From NCBI RefSeq assembly GCF_001593955.1, contig NZ_LTAZ01000001.1:1-64000 (forward strand): a stretch of DNA of 64,000 nt. Reading direction: 5' to 3'. Made by a program: the position numbers and the translations under genes. How positions within the stretch are numbered: the first letter of the stretch is position 1; each line of letters begins with the position of its first letter. The notes under the pieces were generated by a model. That model was not told the DNA's origin. It ran no database searches and saw only the letters and a list, made by a program, of their open reading frames with translations. This document shows positions 61,827-64,000 of this stretch, in pieces. Source of the stretch: Halalkalicoccus paucihalophilus (GTDB lineage Archaea; Halobacteriota; Halobacteria; Halobacteriales; Halalkalicoccaceae).

Positions 61827-62735
61827 ATGGAGGTCCTTTCGCGGTACGAACCGCTCGTCGACGATTTCGAGGCCTTTCTCGCCGCCTGCGAGCGGTCACT
61901 GCCCGCGGTCGTCCGCGTGAACACGATCAAAGCCGGCGTCGAACGGACGAAACGCGCCCTCGACGAGGAGGGGGTCGGCTACGAGGACCGAAAGTGGAAC
62001 GAAACGGTACTGGAACTCGATACCGACAAACCGGGCAACACCTGGCCGTACTTCCACGGCTGGATCCACGGTCAGGAAGAGGTCTCCTCGCTGCCGGCGA
62101 CAGTGCTCGACCCCCAACCCGGCGAGCGCGTGCTCGATGCGTGTGCCGCACCAGGGGGGAAAACCGCCCAGATCGCCGCACTGATGGACGACACAGGTCT
62201 AGTAGTCGCAAACGACAACAACCTCGGACGGCTCTCGGCGCTCCGGTTCAACGCCGAACGCCTCGGGCTGACGGACGTCGCCGTCACCCGCCAGGACGCC
62301 CGGAACTTCTCGCTGAAGCCCTTCGGGTTCGAGGCGTTCGACCGGACCCTCGTCGACGCGCCCTGCTCGTGTGAGGGCATCATCCGGAAGCGCCCCGACA
62401 CGCTCGACGAGTGGAGCCTCTCGCACGTCGAGGGCGTTTCGGGAGTCCAGAAGGGGATCCTCAAGCGGGCGATCCAGGCCACCCGTTCCGGAGGTACCGT
62501 CGTCTACTCGACGTGTACGTTCGCCCCCGAGGAGAACGAGGCCGTGCTGGATCACGTTCTGGAGAGTGAGGACTGCCGGGTCGTCGAGTTCGACACGCCA
62601 CTGGAATCCCGGCCGGGAGTGACCGAGTGGAACGGGGAAGAATACGACAGGTCGATCCGAAAGGCGCGACGGTACTACCCACACCACAACGACACGGGCG
62701 GGTTCTTCTGTGCGAAACTGGAGGTGACGGGATGA
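61827..62735 (+). CDS. RsmB/NOP2-type RNA (cytosine-5) methyltransferase
   Basis: The 302-residue protein has the SAM-binding motif VLDACAAPGGKTAQIAALM and the two catalytic Cys of the m5C family: TLVDAPCSCEG and YSTCTFAPEENEAVL. It methylates cytosine in rRNA or tRNA. It lacks the C-terminal PUA-like domain of RsmF-type enzymes, which is instead encoded by the next gene. ATG 61827 is chosen for the conserved MEVLSRYEPLVDDFE; upstream extension is pseudogene sequence. It overlaps the next gene by four bases. Confidence 0.93.
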   Translation: MEVLSRYEPLVDDFEAFLAACERSLPAVVRVNTIKAGVERTKRALDEEGVGYEDRKWNETVLELDTDKPGNTWPYFHGWIHGQEEVSSLPATVLDPQPGERVLDACAAPGGKTAQIAALMDDTGLVVANDNNLGRLSALRFNAERLGLTDVAVTRQDARNFSLKPFGFEAFDRTLVDAPCSCEGIIRKRPDTLDEWSLSHVEGVSGVQKGILKRAIQATRSGGTVVYSTCTFAPEENEAVLDHVLESEDCRVVEFDTPLESRPGVTEWNGEEYDRSIRKARRYYPHHNDTGGFFCAKLEVTG

Positions 62736-63232
62736 GCAACGACGGCCAGCGCTTCGACCGCCTGCCCGCCACCGACGACGAGCGCGAACTCGAAAGCCGA
62801 GCCACCCTCGAGGAAGTGGTCGGGTGGTGGGACGAGCGCTTCGGGATCGGTTCCGAGGAGTTCGAGGAGCACACCTTCTGGGAGAAAGGCGCGGGCAAGA
62901 TCTGGATCGCGTACGGAGAACATCCCTCCCCCACGGAGATCGAGGGGCTGGGAATGAAGTTCCTCAGGACCCGCCAGGAACACTGGAAACCGACGACCAA
63001 CGCCGTCCAGCGTTTCGGTCGGGTGGCAAAAAAGAACGTCATCGACCTCGATCCCGAGCGGGCGATGGCGTTCGTCCGCGGGAAGGATCAAGAAGTCGAG
63101 TGGGACGGCGACTGGGGCTACCTGATCGCGGCCCACGAGATCGCTGGCGAGCGCGAGCCGCTCGGTGTCGGACTGTACCTCCACGGCGAACTCCGCTCGG
63201 TGGTACCGAAGGGCCGGCGGCGCGAGGACTGA
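62732..63232 (+). CDS. Detached PUA-like domain protein (DUF7122-like), partner of the RNA methyltransferase
   Basis: The 166-residue protein from ATG 62732 overlaps the methyltransferase stop (ATGA). It has a mixed N-terminal part (VVGWWDERFGIGSEEFEE, FWEKGAGKIWIAY) and a C-terminal beta-rich end (VEWDGDWGYLIAAHEIAG, PLGVGLYLHGELRSVVPKGRR) like the PUA-like RNA-binding domain of RsmF-type enzymes. The two genes together would make a two-subunit version of a methyltransferase usually found as one chain. Confidence 0.8.
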   Translation: MSNDGQRFDRLPATDDERELESRATLEEVVGWWDERFGIGSEEFEEHTFWEKGAGKIWIAYGEHPSPTEIEGLGMKFLRTRQEHWKPTTNAVQRFGRVAKKNVIDLDPERAMAFVRGKDQEVEWDGDWGYLIAAHEIAGEREPLGVGLYLHGELRSVVPKGRRRED

Positions 63233-63290
63233 CCCGGTCTCGCTGGCCGCTATCCACACGTTTTAGCCGGGGTCGGCACAACCGCCGATA

Positions 63291-64000
63291 GTGCGCTGGG
63301 AGTACCGAAACACCGTCCTCGTCCTCTGTACGCTCGCCTTCTTCGCGACGATGGTCGCCCGCCTCGTCATCAGTCCCGTCGTTCCGGCGATCGTCTCGGA
63401 GTTCGGGACCTCCTCGGGGACCATCGGGCTGGCGTTCTCGGGGATGTGGGCGGCCTACGCGCTCTCGCAGTTCCCCTCGGGACTCCTCGCGGACCGCTAC
63501 GGCGAGCGCCGGGTGATCCTGACCGCCGTCTCGACGACCGCCGTCGCGAGCGCCGCGCTCGCGCTCTCGCCCAGTATGGCCACGTTCGGCCTCTTTGCGG
63601 TGTTGCTCGGGGCGGGTGCGGGGCTTCACTACGTGGTCGCGACGACGCTTCTCACACGACTGTTCTCGAACACGGGCCGGGCAATCGGCCTGCACGTCAC
63701 CGGCAGCCCGCTCGCGGGGCTTTCCGCGCCCGTGCTGGCGGCGGCGATCGGGTCGCGCTACGGCTGGCGGGTCGCGCTTCTGTTGGGGACCGTCGCCGCG
63801 GTTCCGGTCGGGTTGGTGTTCGCCTGGCGGGTCCGCGAGACCGAGCCACAGCACCCCGAGCGCCCGCTACGCGAGGGGTTCGAGCCCCGGACCCTTCTCG
63901 AACTGCTCTCACGACCCGCGATCGCCTACACCACCGTTCTCGCGGTGATCTCGGCGTTCACATGGCAGGCGACCGCCTCCTTTCTACCGACCTTCCTAAT
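63291..64000 (+). CDS. MFS transporter (5' part; cut by window end)
   Basis: From the GTG at 63291 the frame runs open to the window edge (about 236 codons). It has seven or so spans with the MFS signature loop LADRYGERRVIL between spans 2 and 3. Spans include TLAFFATMVARLVISPVVPAIV and GAGAGLHYVVATTLLTRLF. The start is a GTG with no earlier in-frame option in the gap. Substrate cannot be inferred. Confidence 0.85.
   Translation, partial: MRWEYRNTVLVLCTLAFFATMVARLVISPVVPAIVSEFGTSSGTIGLAFSGMWAAYALSQFPSGLLADRYGERRVILTAVSTTAVASAALALSPSMATFGLFAVLLGAGAGLHYVVATTLLTRLFSNTGRAIGLHVTGSPLAGLSAPVLAAAIGSRYGWRVALLLGTVAAVPVGLVFAWRVRETEPQHPERPLREGFEPRTLLELLSRPAIAYTTVLAVISAFTWQATASFLPTFL

Overview
The window is a gene-dense, GC-rich stretch of a halophilic archaeon (class Halobacteria). 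The evidence is acidic proteins throughout, a family B DNA polymerase, a proteasome-activating nucleotidase (PAN), Mre11-Rad50, many small haloarchaeal conserved proteins, short intergenic gaps, GTG starts, and archaeal TATA promoters, several of which fit leaderless transcription. The genus cannot be fixed from the sequence alone. I see no rRNA, tRNA, CRISPR array, insertion sequence or integrase, so this looks like ordinary chromosome with metabolic islands.

Left part (1-12.7 kb) is housekeeping: sufC-sufB (Fe-S assembly), an intein-free polB, three small haloarchaeal proteins, a winged-helix gene leading into mre11-rad50, PAN, a serine O-acetyltransferase, two small proteins (one a 43-residue membrane protein) and a bactofilin-like beta-helix protein. 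From 12.7 to 17.8 kb runs a FixABCX-type electron-transfer operon. It is headed by a ferredoxin that keeps every zinc and Fe-S ligand of the Sulfolobus zinc-7Fe ferredoxin, its FixB has a duplicated helical N-terminal extension, and its FixC carries a fused FixX. Then come a GNAT enzyme with a winged helix, an FMN monooxygenase, an ATP-grasp ligase, an NhaC-type antiporter and a YchF-type P-loop NTPase.

From 24.7 to 30.8 kb a ribbon-helix-helix regulator is followed by a perfect inverted repeat and an operon of an NRAMP-fold transporter lacking the metal-binding residues, HyuA, HyuB and a maleate isomerase/racemase-family enzyme. This looks like uptake and opening of a cyclic amide or related acid. 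A frameshifted DHA2-type MFS gene, small membrane proteins, an AI-2E exporter-family protein and a DUF389-UbiA-orphan operon follow.

From 37.3 to 49.6 kb lies an acyl-CoA catabolic island: acyl-CoA ligase, acyl-CoA dehydrogenase, a 3-hydroxyacyl-CoA dehydrogenase/enoyl-CoA hydratase fusion with two hotdog-fold partners, a kinase/response-regulator pair, and an SDR + ACAD10/11-type dehydrogenase + aminoglycoside-phosphotransferase-like kinase. The last three match the components of the 4-hydroxyacyl-CoA (levulinate-type) route. A TRAP-TAXI importer follows in one operon with a ThDP decarboxylase-like enzyme (49.7-54.5 kb). The FixABCX system could take electrons from the dehydrogenases here, but that is inference.

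The right end has an aminotransferase, a 49-residue protein, an RND exporter with a heptad-repeat coiled-coil hairpin, a PAC2-family proteasome chaperone homolog ending in a hydrophobic-Tyr-X motif, two DUF7344-type genes (one broken by a single-base loss), an RsmB/NOP2-type RNA methyltransferase with its PUA-like domain as a separate gene, and an MFS transporter cut by the window end.
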